This document shows positions 40,645-50,115 of a stretch of DNA of 64,000 nucleotides, piece by piece. The position numbers and the translations under genes were made by a program. Within the stretch, counting starts at the first letter, position 1. Every line of letters starts with the position of its first letter. Location of the stretch: contig CAWJPF010000032.1 in assembly GCA_963844625.1 (NCBI GenBank), positions 35,062 through 99,061 of the forward strand, read 5' to 3'. The notes under the pieces are model-generated. The model was not told where the DNA came from, ran no database searches, and saw only the letters and a list, made by a program, of their open reading frames with translations. Source of the DNA: Palsa-504 sp963844625 (GTDB lineage Bacteria; Actinomycetota; Actinomycetes; Streptosporangiales; Streptosporangiaceae).

Positions 40645-41478
40645 TCAGTGACTCATGTACTGGCTGGCCAGCGCGGACCAGACGATGAGCATGTCCATCG
40701 CCTCGCGGGGGCTGGCGGCTTGATAGCGTACCGAGCTCACGCCGGTCCGCTCGGTGCCCGGCACCCGCGCGGCCATCTCTACGGCGCCGTTGACCCGCAG
40801 CTCGACCTCGACAGCCAGCTCGCCCGGGATGGGCACGGGCCGGATCGTCCCGGACGCGGCGTTCGCCACGGCGCGCGCCGCCCCCTCGGCGATGGCCTGG
40901 CGGGCGGCCACCGGGTGCTTACTGCGCGCGGCAGTGCGCCCCAGCGCGGTCTTTACCTGGACGGTGACCACACCGGGGAAGGCCTTCTCCGCGACCGCGC
41001 AGATCACGTCATCGCCGGTCACCAGGCCGACCGGGACGCCTGCGACGGCGGCCATCAGCGCATTGAGCTCAGCCTCGCCGATCGAGCGGCCGTTCAGCCG
41101 CACGTCGGCAAAGCCGCCGCCGCTATAGGTGTGGGCCAGCACGCCCGCCGGGTCCGCCGCCCCGGCGTGGTAGCCGACGAACAGCACGACCCCGGTCTGC
41201 GGTGACACTTCCTGCACCATATCCAGCGGCTTGGGGTCTCCGACAACATAGTCGGCGCGCTGGTCGAGTTGTTCGCCGAGAAGGTTGTCCATCGGCCCGT
41301 GACTGTCATTGACCACCACAGACGTGGCGCCGCCGTCGAAGGCACCCGCCACCGCGGCGTTTGCCTCGGCCGTCATCAATGCCCGCGCGATCGGATAATC
41401 ACGCCCTCCCGGGTGTATCTGCTGCCTGGTGGCGATGCCCGCGACACCTTCCATGTCCACCGATATCAGCACGTCCAC
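40645..41478 (-). CDS. M55 family peptidase (D-aminopeptidase DppA-like)
   Basis: 277 residues. GTG 41478 is preferred because homology starts there (VDVLISVDMEGVAG) and GTGAGG lies 6 bases upstream. Zinc motifs: DMEG (about 8-11), NDSHGPMDNLL (about 59-69), GYHAG (about 103-107). The family forms decameric D-aminopeptidases that cleave D-Ala dipeptides, linking it to peptidoglycan recycling. Monocistronic. Confidence 0.87.
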   Translation of the reverse strand: MDVLISVDMEGVAGIATRQQIHPGGRDYPIARALMTAEANAAVAGAFDGGATSVVVNDSHGPMDNLLGEQLDQRADYVVGDPKPLDMVQEVSPQTGVVLFVGYHAGAADPAGVLAHTYSGGGFADVRLNGRSIGEAELNALMAAVAGVPVGLVTGDDVICAVAEKAFPGVVTVQVKTALGRTAARSKHPVAARQAIAEGAARAVANAASGTIRPVPIPGELAVEVELRVNGAVEMAARVPGTERTGVSSVRYQAASPREAMDMLIVWSALASQYMSH

Positions 41479-41576
41479 CAGGAACCTCACTTCCGCCGCA
41501 CGGGCTGAGCTGGCCAGGCTCGAAGACCAACGATTCCCTCGGGAAGCGCGAAGCAGGCCCGGAGGGCAGCACCACC

Positions 41577-41618
41577 GTCCGTTCGGGATAAATAATCTTT
41601 TTATCCGAACGGGCGTGG
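41577..41618. terminator. Terminator-like hairpin with GTCCGTTCGG repeat, copy 4
   Basis: GTCCGTTCGG (41577-41586) plus GATAAA pairs with TTTATCCGAACGG about 25 bases later; one bulged G. A short AT-rich loop (TAATCTT) fits a terminator. It lies just after the SDR stop codon in the transcribed direction. Confidence 0.65.
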
Positions 41619-41625
41619 TTTTACC

Positions 41626-42402
41626 TTACGGGACAGCCCAGCGCTGGCCGGCGGTGTCGTGGCCCGCGCTAAGCGAGATGGCGCTGTGCGCCTCCAGGAC
41701 GGTGCCGGTGATGTCCGCGGCCGCGTCGGAGAGCAGGAACGCGACCAGGTCGGCGGCGGCCGCGGCGTCGCCGAACCGGCGGATCGCGATCGTCTTGGTC
41801 ACGTCGGCGCGGGCGTGTTCCGGCACGAGATCGGCCATGTCGTGGGCGACCAGGCCGGGGACCACGGCGTTGACGTTGACCCCGTACCGGGCCGTCTGGC
41901 CGGCCAGGGCCTTGACGAACCCGGCGATCCCGGGCCGGGCGAGGATGTCATGGCCCCCGGCGGAATGGTCATAAGCCCCGCACACCGATGTCACCGCGAC
42001 GATCCGGCCCGATCGCTGTTTCGTCAGGGCGGACACGGCGGCGAGGCAGAGATGAAACACGCCGTCGATGACCGCGCGCCAGTCGTCGTCCGCCATCAGC
42101 GGCAGCGGCCGGTCGCGGGTGATCCCCGCGCAGCTCACCACGGCAGTTACCGGGCCAAGCTCGTCTTCCGCAGCCCGGAACCAGGACGTGACCTGGGCGG
42201 GGTCGGTCACGTCCGCCTGGATCGCGACCACCTGAGCACCGAGTTCGGAGGCGGCCTTCTCGGCCTGGCGGACAGCCGGCCCATCCTCGCGGTAGGAGAA
42301 GCTGATGTCCCACCCGTGGGCGGCGAGCCGGCGCACGGTAGCCGCGCCGATGCCGTGTGAGCCGGCGCTGACCAGCGCGACCCGACCATCGTCCTGGCCC
42401 AA
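41626..42402 (-). CDS. SDR family oxidoreductase (FabG-like)
   Basis: 258 residues from TTG 42402, which follows GGAGCAGGG; the frame is open further up, so the start is uncertain. GRVALVSAGSHGIGAATVRRLA is the cofactor motif, in which the usual TG of TGxxxGIG is SAG. CAGITRD, and the active-site region SVCGAYDHSAGGHDILARPG follow; the canonical YxxxK is not obvious there (HDILARPG), so catalysis may be altered. GLVAHDMADLVPEHARAD and FLLSDAAADITGTVL are typical FabG-like. Substrate unknown. Confidence 0.75.
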   Translation of the reverse strand: MGQDDGRVALVSAGSHGIGAATVRRLAAHGWDISFSYREDGPAVRQAEKAASELGAQVVAIQADVTDPAQVTSWFRAAEDELGPVTAVVSCAGITRDRPLPLMADDDWRAVIDGVFHLCLAAVSALTKQRSGRIVAVTSVCGAYDHSAGGHDILARPGIAGFVKALAGQTARYGVNVNAVVPGLVAHDMADLVPEHARADVTKTIAIRRFGDAAAAADLVAFLLSDAAADITGTVLEAHSAISLSAGHDTAGQRWAVP

Positions 42403-42418
42403 CGCTTCACCCTGCTCC

Positions 42419-42463
42419 GTAGAAACTCTGGCCCCGTAGAAATTCTTTACAGTAGAAACTCTG
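42419..42463. promoter_or_regulatory. Three direct repeats of GTAGAAAYTCT upstream of the SDR gene
   Basis: GTAGAAACTCTG at 42419, GTAGAAATTCT at 42436 and GTAGAAACTCTG at 42452; spacing 17 and 16 bases, about one and a half helical turns. Positioned just upstream of the SDR start, so they look like an operator array or promoter elements. Confidence 0.5.
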
Positions 42464-42623
42464 CCCGCAGAAGCGATGCCACCATGGCTGACGTCACATA
42501 TAGCAGTGACAAAGAGTAACACCTGCGCTCAGGCAGGTGAACGGGGGGTTAACGCTTGGCGGCAGCGTACCAATGCGGGTGGCCGCCCGATGGCGGCCGG
42601 CGGGTCATGTCATAGCCTGAATC

Positions 42624-43676
42624 GTGCCCCCCATACGCATCGGAACGCTCGGTACCTCACGCATTGCCACGCGGGCCCTGCTCGAGCCGGCCGCGGACGT
42701 GCCCGGGGTGACGGTGACCGCGGTCGCGGCCAGGGACCTGGACCGGGCGCAGGCCTTCGCGCTGCGGCACGGGATACCAGCGGCCTACGGCAGCTACGAG
42801 GAACTGCTCGCCGACCCGGACATCGACGCCGTTTACAACCCGCTGCCGAACTCCCTGCACGGACCCTGGACGCTTAAGGCCATCGCGGCCGGAAAGCACG
42901 TCCTGTGCGAGAAGCCGTTCGCCTCCAACGCCGGCCAGGCGGCGCTGGTCGCGGACGCCGCTTCGGCGGCTGGCCTGGTCGTCATGGAGGCCATGCACTA
43001 CCGCTACCATCCGCTGGTCCAGCGGTTCCGCGAGCTGGTCACCGGCGGCGAGCTCGGGCCGCTGCAGCACGTCCAGTGCTGGACGACCTTCATCATCGAG
43101 GACCCCGGCGACATCAGGTACGACTACGACCTGGCCGGCGGTGCGCTGATGGACGGCGGCTGTTACGCGATCGACTGCCTGCGGCTGGTCAGCGACGCCG
43201 AGGGCGGCGGCGAGCTTTTCGTGACCGGGGCGCTGGCCAACCCGGTCCCGCCGGGCGGGGACCCAGACGGCGGGGATCCAGCCGAGAAGCGCCCGGCGGG
43301 TGCGGTCGCGGACCGGGCGATGGCGGTCCGGCTCGCCTATGCCGGCGGTGCGACGGCCTGGTTCGAGTCGGCGTTCACGCCGAACGGCGAGTTCCAGGCC
43401 GACGTCCACGTGACCTGCCGTGACGGGCACGTGCGGCTGCAGAACTTCATCCTGGCGCACCAGGGCCGGCTGGTGGCGACCAGGAAGGGATCCGTGATCG
43501 CCGACGAGCAGGGCGGCGGGGACTCGACCTACGTCGGCCAGCTCCGCGCGTTCGCCGCCGCGATCACGGCAGGGGCCGGGGCCACGCCGGTCCCGACGTC
43601 CGCGGCGCACGCCGTGATCACCATGCGCGTGATCGACGACGCCTGCCGCGCGGCCGACCTGCTCGTGCGACCGTGA
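42624..43676 (+). CDS. Gfo/Idh/MocA family oxidoreductase
   Basis: 350 residues from GTG 42624. NAD(P)-binding domain: RIGTLGTSRIATRALLEPA (about 5-23), YEELLADPDIDAVYNPLPNSLHGPW, and the family motif HVLCEKPFASNAGQAAL (EKP, about 96). C-terminal substrate domain: MHYRYHPLVQRFRELV and GGALMDGGCYAIDCLRLV. Most similar in layout to the trans-1,2-dihydrobenzene-1,2-diol/xylose dehydrogenase-like group; sugar substrate unknown. Followed 7 bases later by the M20 gene, probably one transcript. Confidence 0.88.
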   Translation: MPPIRIGTLGTSRIATRALLEPAADVPGVTVTAVAARDLDRAQAFALRHGIPAAYGSYEELLADPDIDAVYNPLPNSLHGPWTLKAIAAGKHVLCEKPFASNAGQAALVADAASAAGLVVMEAMHYRYHPLVQRFRELVTGGELGPLQHVQCWTTFIIEDPGDIRYDYDLAGGALMDGGCYAIDCLRLVSDAEGGGELFVTGALANPVPPGGDPDGGDPAEKRPAGAVADRAMAVRLAYAGGATAWFESAFTPNGEFQADVHVTCRDGHVRLQNFILAHQGRLVATRKGSVIADEQGGGDSTYVGQLRAFAAAITAGAGATPVPTSAAHAVITMRVIDDACRAADLLVRP

Positions 43677-43683
43677 TGCGGCC

Positions 43684-45009
43684 ATGGACCCCCAGCTGAC
43701 CACGACCGGAGCCGAGGCGGCCCGCTTCGCCGCCGACCTGATCAGGATCGACACGACCAACCGGGGCGGCGGGGACGGCCGGGAACGGCCGGCCGCGGAG
43801 TACGTGGCCGCCCGGCTGGCGGAGGCCGGCCTGGAGCCGGAACTGCTCGAGTCCGCGCCCGGCCGCGCCAACGTCGTGGCCAGGGTCAGTGGCAGCGGCG
43901 TGGCCGGGAGCGGGGCGCTTTTGCTCCATGGCCACCTGGACGTGGTGCCGGCCGACCCGGCGTCGTGGTCGGTGCACCCGTTCTCCGGCGAGATACGCGA
44001 CGGCGTGCTGTGGGGACGCGGCGCGGTCGACATGAAGAACGCGGACGCGGCGCTGCTCGCGGTGGTCAGCCAGTGGGCCCGCAGCGGCCGCCGTCCGCGG
44101 CGCGACCTCGTGCTCGCGTTCACCGCCGACGAGGAAGACACCGGGGAGTTCGGGGCCAGGTGGCTCGTGGAACAGCACCCCGGGCTGTTTGACGGGTGCA
44201 CCGAGGCGATCGGGGAATCCGGTGCCTTCACCTTCCACGCCGGGCCCGGACAGCGGCTCTACCCCATCGGCTCCGCCGAGCGGGGCACCGCCTGGCTGAA
44301 GCTGACCGCGCGCGGCCGGGCCGGTCACGGCGCCAAGCCGAACCCGGCGAACGCGGTGACCCGGCTGGCCGAGGCGGTGACCAGGATCGGCGGCTACGCC
44401 TGGCCGGTCCGGCTGATCCCGACGGTCCGCGCGGCCGTCGACGCGATCGCCGACGCGGCCGGCACCCGGGTGCCCACCGGTGCCGTGACCGCGGAGGAAC
44501 TGCTGGCCGCGCTCGGCCCCGGGGCGGCGCTGGTAGCCGGCACCGTGCGCAACAGCGCCAACCCGACCATGCTGCAGGCAGGCTACAAGCTCAACGTCAT
44601 ACCGGACGAGGCGGTCGGCTACGTGGACGGCCGCGTCCTGCCGGGCTTCGAGGACGAGTTCGAGGCTACTATCGATGAGCTGACCGGACCCCACGTGAAC
44701 TGGGAGTACGCGCACCGGGAGATACCGCTGGAAGCCCCGGTCGACGTCCCGGTGATGATCAGCATGGCGCAGGCCCTGCTGGCGGAGGATCCGGGCTCGA
44801 CCGTCGTGCCGTACTGCATGAGCGGCGGCACCGATGCGAAACAATTCGCCAGGCTCGGGATGACTTGCTACGGCTTCACGCCGCTGGTGCTGCCGGAAGG
44901 CTACGACTACTACGCCATGTTCCACGGCACCGACGAGCGCATCCCGCTGTCCGCGCTGGACTCCGCGGTCCGGATCATGGACCGGTTCCTGAGCACCGCC
45001 GCGGGCTGA
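43684..45009 (+). CDS. M20/M25/M40 family metallo-hydrolase
   Basis: 441 residues. Di-zinc motifs: LLLHGHLDVVPAD (about 79-91), WGRGAVDMKNADAA (about 112-125), AFTADEEDTGEFGARW (E-E catalytic pair, about 148-163), and C-terminal FHGTDERIPLSALD with zinc His. M20 dimerisation domain in between (AWLKLTARGRAGHGAKPNPANAVTRL). Cleaves peptides or N-acyl amino acids; substrate unknown. Co-oriented with the Gfo/Idh/MocA gene. Confidence 0.9.
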   Translation: MDPQLTTTGAEAARFAADLIRIDTTNRGGGDGRERPAAEYVAARLAEAGLEPELLESAPGRANVVARVSGSGVAGSGALLLHGHLDVVPADPASWSVHPFSGEIRDGVLWGRGAVDMKNADAALLAVVSQWARSGRRPRRDLVLAFTADEEDTGEFGARWLVEQHPGLFDGCTEAIGESGAFTFHAGPGQRLYPIGSAERGTAWLKLTARGRAGHGAKPNPANAVTRLAEAVTRIGGYAWPVRLIPTVRAAVDAIADAAGTRVPTGAVTAEELLAALGPGAALVAGTVRNSANPTMLQAGYKLNVIPDEAVGYVDGRVLPGFEDEFEATIDELTGPHVNWEYAHREIPLEAPVDVPVMISMAQALLAEDPGSTVVPYCMSGGTDAKQFARLGMTCYGFTPLVLPEGYDYYAMFHGTDERIPLSALDSAVRIMDRFLSTAAG

Positions 45010-45161
45010 TCGCGGGAATTTTCAGCTTTTTTCCCGGCCATTTGCGCAGGTTGAGACCCTTGTGTCGGATGTGGCCCGGCAGAAATCAACGAACTGGCGG
45101 CATCTCCTGGCCCCGAACTGGGCATGCCTGCACATGTCTTGTGATGGGCAGGAGGTAGTCA
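45010..45161. other. Intergenic stretch before the pseudokinase
   Basis: 152 bases. A GGGAATTTTCAGC then TTTTTTCCC pattern at 45015-45040 could form a weak terminator of the M20 gene. Nothing else recognised apart from GGCAGGAGGT just before the pseudokinase start. Confidence 0.4.
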
Positions 45162-46106
45162 ATGACCGTCATTGAGGTACCGGCCGGCGCGCAGACCTGG
45201 CTCGGGGGACGGTTCCGGCTGGATGAGCGCATCAGCCTCAGCGAGCACATCCACGGGACATGCGGAGCGTCGTGGGAGGCCAGCGGGCTGTCCTTGTGGA
45301 AGGCCACCAACCGGGTCCTGAACCGGCCCGTCACGATCTACCTGCTGCCGCAGGGGCAGCCCGCGCCGCCCGTCGTGGTCGGGGCCGTCCGGGCCGCGGC
45401 CAAGGTGGCTGATCCGCGGCTGGCGACCATCTTCGACACCGACCTCGCCGCCGAGTGCCCGTACATCGTGTCCGAGTGGACGCCGGGTACGCACCTCGAG
45501 GATCTCGTGCTTACCGGCCTGCCTGCCCCGGCCCTGGCCGCCGCCATGATCGCCGACGCGGCGGACGCGCTCGCCGTCGCGCACCAGGCGCGCGTGCCGC
45601 ACCTGCGGCTTACCGTGCGATCGCTGCGCTGGAGCCACAGCAGCGGGCTGAAGATCACCGGTCTCGGCCTCGACGCCGCCCTGTGCGGGCCGGCCCAGGC
45701 CGACGACGACCCCAGGATCGCGGACACCAAGGCGCTGGCCCGCATGCTCTACGCCCTGCTCACCGGGTGCTGGCCCGGCCCGGACGCGACCGCGCTGCCG
45801 CCCGCACCCCGGCACAAGGGTCAGGTATGCACGCCCCGCCAGGTCCGGGCCGGGGTACCCGCCATCCTCGACGTCATCACCTACCGCGCCCTGCAGGGTC
45901 AGGCGCCGGACGCGCCGGCCCGGCCGCTGACTCCGGCCGGGCTCGCGCTCGCGCTGCAGGGCGTGCGGCGGCCTTCGCTGTGGCTCGCCGATCCGCTCGA
46001 GGACATGGCCGGGCCGTCGGCGAGCGAGCTGCGACGGCACGGCCGGCACGCCCGGGCCCGCGCGGGCAGGCCGCAGCGCAGCACGCTGCTCAGTCCGACC
46101 GCTTAG
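45162..46106 (+). CDS. Stand-alone protein-kinase-fold protein, probable pseudokinase
   Basis: 314 residues, ATG start with GGCAGGAGG upstream. Weak but recognisable Ser/Thr kinase fold: N-lobe (LWKATNRVLNRPVTIYLLP, where the VAIK Lys is replaced), hinge-like IVSEWTPGTHLEDLV (about 104-118), then helices AAAMIADAADALAVAHQARVPHLRLTVRSLRW where the catalytic HRD is HLR, and GLKITGLGLDAAL replacing DFG. Later DTKALARMLYALLTG is typical kinase helix F. Lack of Lys, HRD and DFG argues against catalysis. It resembles the pseudokinase domain fused to the lipid II flippase MurJ in actinobacteria, which recruits FHA proteins, but here it is soluble and unfused. Confidence 0.7.
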   Translation: MTVIEVPAGAQTWLGGRFRLDERISLSEHIHGTCGASWEASGLSLWKATNRVLNRPVTIYLLPQGQPAPPVVVGAVRAAAKVADPRLATIFDTDLAAECPYIVSEWTPGTHLEDLVLTGLPAPALAAAMIADAADALAVAHQARVPHLRLTVRSLRWSHSSGLKITGLGLDAALCGPAQADDDPRIADTKALARMLYALLTGCWPGPDATALPPAPRHKGQVCTPRQVRAGVPAILDVITYRALQGQAPDAPARPLTPAGLALALQGVRRPSLWLADPLEDMAGPSASELRRHGRHARARAGRPQRSTLLSPTA

Positions 46107-46118
46107 GGCCCGGCGGTT

Positions 46119-46142
46119 CAGGCCCCGCTATCGCGGGGCCTG
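46119..46142 (+). terminator. Terminator hairpin after the pseudokinase
   Basis: CAGGCCCCGC (46119-46128) pairs perfectly with GCGGGGCCTG (46133-46142) around TATC. It lies between the convergent pseudokinase and LysRS genes and partly overlaps the repeat array. Confidence 0.75.
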
Positions 46143-46180
46143 CTCGTTAGGCCCTGCTCGTTAGGCCCTGCTCGTTAGGC
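46141..46180. repeat. 14-bp tandem repeat carrying the LysRS stop codon, about 2.9 copies
   Basis: TGCTCGTTAGGCCC at 46141, 46155 and 46169. The TAA stop of the minus-strand LysRS gene (46175-46177) lies in the last copy, and TTA recurs in each unit. Confidence 0.93.
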
Positions 46181-47809
46181 ACTGAGCAGGTAACGGACCC
46201 GGTCCTGGCCGAGGGCAAGCAGCAGGGTCGGCAGCCGCGGGCCGGTGTCCTTCCCGATCAGCAGCTGGTAGAGCAGGACGAACCAAGCGCGCTGGAGCAC
46301 CTTGATCTTGGGCGTCGGCGGCGCGGTGAGGGGCAGGCCGAGCTGGAGCTTCGGGATGCCGTACAGCAAGGTGGTCAGGCCGTCCAGCGACCAGCTGGCC
46401 GCCATGCCCTCGAGCAGGAACTTGACGGAGCCGCGTTCGGCGTCACTGAGGGCGGCCAGCCCGGCGTAGTCGGGCTCCTCGCGGATCTGGGTGCGCTCCT
46501 GCGCCGGGACGTACTCGGTGACCCAGGCCTGCGCGCAGTCCAGCCGCGGCCGGACCTCGTCCAGCGTGACGACCGGGTCCTCGGCGGTCAGGTCACGCAC
46601 GATCCGCAGCATCTGCGCCTCGTCGCCGGCCGTGATGTCCACCACCGAGGCCAGGGTCCGGAAGGGCAGCGGTCGGGGCGTGACCGGCAGCGGCCCCGCC
46701 GAGGTACCTGCCGCCCGGGCGTACACCACGGCGGAGGCGGCGTCGGCCTCGCCGTCCGCGACCCGGCGGGTCAGGGCGTCCCACTCGTCGTAGACGCGGC
46801 CCACCTCCTGATTGAAGGCCAGCGTGATGGCCTGCTCCGGCCGCCGCCGCACGTACAGCCAGCGGAGCAGCGGGGGCTCGAAGATCTCGAGCGCGTCGGC
46901 CGGAGTCGGCGCGCCGCCACGGGAGCCGCTCATCTTCGCCGACCCGCTGGTGCCGACGAAGGAGTACCCGAAGTGCAGCGGCATCTCGCCGCCGAAGATC
47001 TCCGATACCAGCTCCCCGCCGACGGTGAAGCTGGATCCGGGCGAGGAGTGGTCCACACCCGCGGGCTCGAACGTCACCCGCTCGTAGGCCCAGCGCATCG
47101 GCCAGTCGACCTTCCACGCCAGCTTCCCGGCGACCTGCGCGATCGGGGTGGGGCCGACGTGCGCGCCGCACGCGCAGACGTAGGTGATCTCGGTGGTCTC
47201 GTCGTCGAAGGCGGTCACCGTGGTGTCGTCCCGTCCGCACGTGGCGCAGTACGGCCGGAACGGGTAGTAGACCGCGGTCTGCGGCTCGTCGTCATCCGGC
47301 TCGGCGTCACGCCTGGTGCGATACTTGGCCAGCACCTTGCCGATGTCCGCACGCCGCCGCATGGCGGTCACGATCTGCTCGGTGTACGCCCCTGAGGTGT
47401 ACATCTCGGTCTGGCTGATCTCGGTGACCCGGACACCGAGACGGGCCAGCGCCTCGCGCAGAGGCTCCTTGAAGTGCTCGGCCCAGTTCCCGTGCCGGCC
47501 ACAGGGATCGGGCACCGCGGTCAGCGGGCGCCCGACGTACTCGGCAAAGGACTCGGGAAAGCCCGCCGGGACCCGGCGGAACCGGTCATAGTCGTCCCAG
47601 GACAGGATGTGACGGCAGGCCGCGCCCTGGCGCCGGACCTCGTCGGCGATCAGGTGCGGGACCATCAGCTCACGCAGGTTTCCCAGGTGGACCGGCCCGG
47701 ACGGGCTGATCCCCGACGCACAGGTCGGCGGTTCACCTGGATGCCTGCGCTCACCCTCGGCGCGCACCAGCTCGGCCGTGCGCGCTACCCAGTCGTCGGC
47801 CGGAGCCAC
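46175..47809 (-). CDS. lysS: Lysyl-tRNA synthetase, class I
   Basis: 544 residues. Class I LysRS charges tRNA-Lys; it is the archaeal type, also present in some actinomycetes. HIGH-type motif SPSGPVHLGNLRELM, KMSKS-type motif KMSGSRGG, and zinc-binding CATCGRDDTTV with CACGAHVGP. GTG 47809 is chosen because GGAGGTGG precedes it by 7 bases; the frame is open to 47842 (TTG). Many actinomycetes also carry class II LysRS, so this may be a second enzyme. Confidence 0.9.
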   Translation of the reverse strand: MAPADDWVARTAELVRAEGERRHPGEPPTCASGISPSGPVHLGNLRELMVPHLIADEVRRQGAACRHILSWDDYDRFRRVPAGFPESFAEYVGRPLTAVPDPCGRHGNWAEHFKEPLREALARLGVRVTEISQTEMYTSGAYTEQIVTAMRRRADIGKVLAKYRTRRDAEPDDDEPQTAVYYPFRPYCATCGRDDTTVTAFDDETTEITYVCACGAHVGPTPIAQVAGKLAWKVDWPMRWAYERVTFEPAGVDHSSPGSSFTVGGELVSEIFGGEMPLHFGYSFVGTSGSAKMSGSRGGAPTPADALEIFEPPLLRWLYVRRRPEQAITLAFNQEVGRVYDEWDALTRRVADGEADAASAVVYARAAGTSAGPLPVTPRPLPFRTLASVVDITAGDEAQMLRIVRDLTAEDPVVTLDEVRPRLDCAQAWVTEYVPAQERTQIREEPDYAGLAALSDAERGSVKFLLEGMAASWSLDGLTTLLYGIPKLQLGLPLTAPPTPKIKVLQRAWFVLLYQLLIGKDTGPRLPTLLLALGQDRVRYLLSA

Positions 47810-47880
47810 GGGACCGCCACCTCCATCGCGAGTTGCAGGCAACAGCGTACAAGCAGTTGCCCGCGGTCAGGACGTAACGA

Positions 47881-47916
47881 AGCCCGGGCCGCGTCACGGG
47901 TGGCCCGGCCCGGGCT
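47881..47916 (-). terminator. Terminator of the first S53 peptidase
   Basis: AGCCCGGGCC (47881-47890) pairs perfectly with GGCCCGGGCT (47907-47916). It lies downstream of the minus-strand S53 gene, and its flank (ACGTAACGAAGCCCGGG) is nearly identical to that of the second S53 gene's terminator. Confidence 0.7.
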
Positions 47917-47935
47917 TTCGTCGGAGTGAGCGGGT

Positions 47936-49949
47936 CTACCGGGTGAAGTCGCCCGCCAGTTCGGTCAGGTTCGGGATGCCGAGACCGACGCCCTGGTTGT
48001 ACGGCTGGCCAGGGTTACCGGTGTAGTAGAGGTTATCGTTGCTGGTGCTCGCCTGGTCCAGCGGGTTGAACGGAGAGCCGTGGCCGCCCGCGGCGGCGTA
48101 GATGGATGGGTTCCAGAGCCCGACCCGGTGTCCCAGGTAGGAGTCGATGACCGCGGTGGAGCCGTTCATCTGCGGCGACACGAAGCTGGTACCGCCCCAG
48201 CCGCCTTGGAGCACCGGCTGCCCGATGCCGGCGAACGACGGCTCGTACAGCAGGTAGCCGGTGTTCGGGTCGGCGTCGGCGGACACGTCGGGAACGGCCC
48301 GGCCGCTGCCGAAACCGGATGTCACGCTGGGAGCCGGGTTGAGGGTCCAGGCGGTCGGCTCGACCAGCCCGGCCACGATCGTCTTGTAGTCGGTCGGCGT
48401 CAGGTACGGCACCGCGTGGAAGTTGTGCGTGCCCGACACGCCCTGCTGGTACAGCGGAGTGGGCTCGAGTTGGCTGAAGCCACCGCCGCTGCCGAGGATA
48501 TTCGCTTCGGCGGCGGCGAGTTCGGACTCGCCGGAGATCTTCGCCACCGCGGGCCACAGGTAGTCCCAGCCCCAGATGCGCTGGCTCGGCACCGTCACGG
48601 TCGCGCTGCCGTCCGGTCCGGTGAGCGTGCCGGTAAAGGGCAGCGTGGTACCGCCCGCCGCGGTGATGTACGGGCTGTTCGCCGAGGTGTCGACCGACAG
48701 GTTGGTGGTGCCGAGGTCATCGCTGGCGTCATAGGCTCCCGCGTCACCGGAGGCGAGGAAGCCGGACTGGCCCTGCGCCGCCATCTCGAGGAAGGCCTCG
48801 TCGAACGCCGCCAGGTAGGTCGATGCTTCCTGGCCGGCCAGGATCACCGATTCCAGGTAGGTCTCAGACTCTCCCCAGCTCGCCGAGACGGTGCTGGCGA
48901 TGTTCTGGCTGGCCGCGGTGAAGAAAGAGTCCGCGAAGCCGGGATCGGTGTTGGGCGCCTGGTACAGGATCACGTTCGCGCCGGGAGCGAGAGCCCCGGA
49001 CTGTTCTATGTCCAGGTCGGTCTCGCCCGTCCCCGAGGCGTCGCTCGGAGCGCCCGGCCCGCCGTCGACGTTTTCCACCGTGAGCGTGCCGGTGCGGTGG
49101 ACGTGCGCGATCTTGGACCAGAAGTACGGAGCCGCACCCGGGTCAATCGCGGCCAGGCTGACGACGGCCAGGGTCTGGCCGGCTCCAGTCGCGCCCTTGG
49201 CGTACAGGCCATCGAGCCCGTAGTTGGCGGCGAAGTCCGACGGGAGGTTGCACGCGTTGGGCAGGCCGGTGAGCGCCAGGCAGTAGTTGGAGCTGCCCGT
49301 CTTCGGCTTGACGTAGTTGGTGTTCACGTGCACCGACTGGCTGGCGTAAGGGCCGTAGTTGGTGAGCCCGAGGATGGCCAGGACGAAGTGCGAGAGCCGG
49401 TAGGGCAGCAACGGGGCCTGCACGTTGCCATGGACGTTGCGCTGCGCCGGTATGCCGTTGAGTCCGTCACGCCCGGGCTGGGCCTGGCACGTCGTACTGC
49501 CGCTGCGTGACGGACAGCGCCGCGTCGAACTCGCCGGCGGTGCCGGTGGCGGACACGTCAACGTTGTCGGCGTAGACATCGGTTTTGATGCCGAAGTGCG
49601 CCAGGTAGCCGGTCAGTGCCGAGATGTTGGCCTCGGTCTGCCCGTAGATGCTGGCGAACTGGCTGACGGACAGATAATTCCTGATGCCGTGCTGAACTCC
49701 GGCCTTCAGGACGGCAAGGTTGCGCTCACGCAGGATGAAGGACACGGTTTCCGGCGTGTCAGCCGGGGTGCTGCCAAAGGCCACCGCGCCCGGCACTGAC
49801 GCCACGTGGATACCCGACGCTACCGATTGTGGGGTGTTCGGGCCCGGGGTGGCGGCCGAGGCCGGGCTGGATAGCGCGGCGAGCGGGGTCATGACCGCTG
49901 CCACCCCCAGCACGATCCCGGCCGATAGTCGTGTTGTTCTCCGGATCAT
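47936..49949 (-). pseudogene. S53 (sedolisin/kumamolisin) peptidase A, frameshifted
   Basis: Paralogue of the gene at 50116. The N-terminal part (signal peptide LSAGIVLGVAAVMTPLAAL, prodomain ADTPETVSFILRERN) reads in one frame to TGA 49467; the catalytic part continues in another. A single extra base in 49481-49487 separates them: the N part ends QRQYDV, and downstream AQPGRDGLNGIPAQ follows as in the paralogue. Catalytic residues are intact: GETDLDIEQ (Glu/Asp, about 250), YQAPNTDPG, SWGESE with the oxyanion Asp nearby, GGTSFVSPQ (Ser). Total length 2014 nt is exactly one base over a full ORF. Secreted acidic-type Ser-carboxyl peptidase; either inactivated or a sequencing error. Confidence 0.82.
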
Positions 49950-50043
49950 GTTCTGTGCACCGTCCTTATGAACTCGCTGGCCACGCCTAGTTGCGGTTAG
50001 CCGGAGTATCCCGATCGCTCCCGGAAGCTCCGGCACGTAACGA

Positions 50044-50079
50044 AGCCCGGGCCGCGTCACGATGGACGCGACCCGGGCT
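50044..50079 (-). terminator. Terminator of the second S53 peptidase
   Basis: AGCCCGGG (50044-50051) with CCCGGGCT (50072-50079), and an inner stem GCGTC/GACGC (50054-50058 with 50065-50069). Homologous to the terminator at 47881, so the duplication included the 3' flank. Confidence 0.7.
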
Positions 50080-50115
50080 ACGTCGTAAACCTTGCTGAGC
50101 AGTCCTAGCTGAGGG

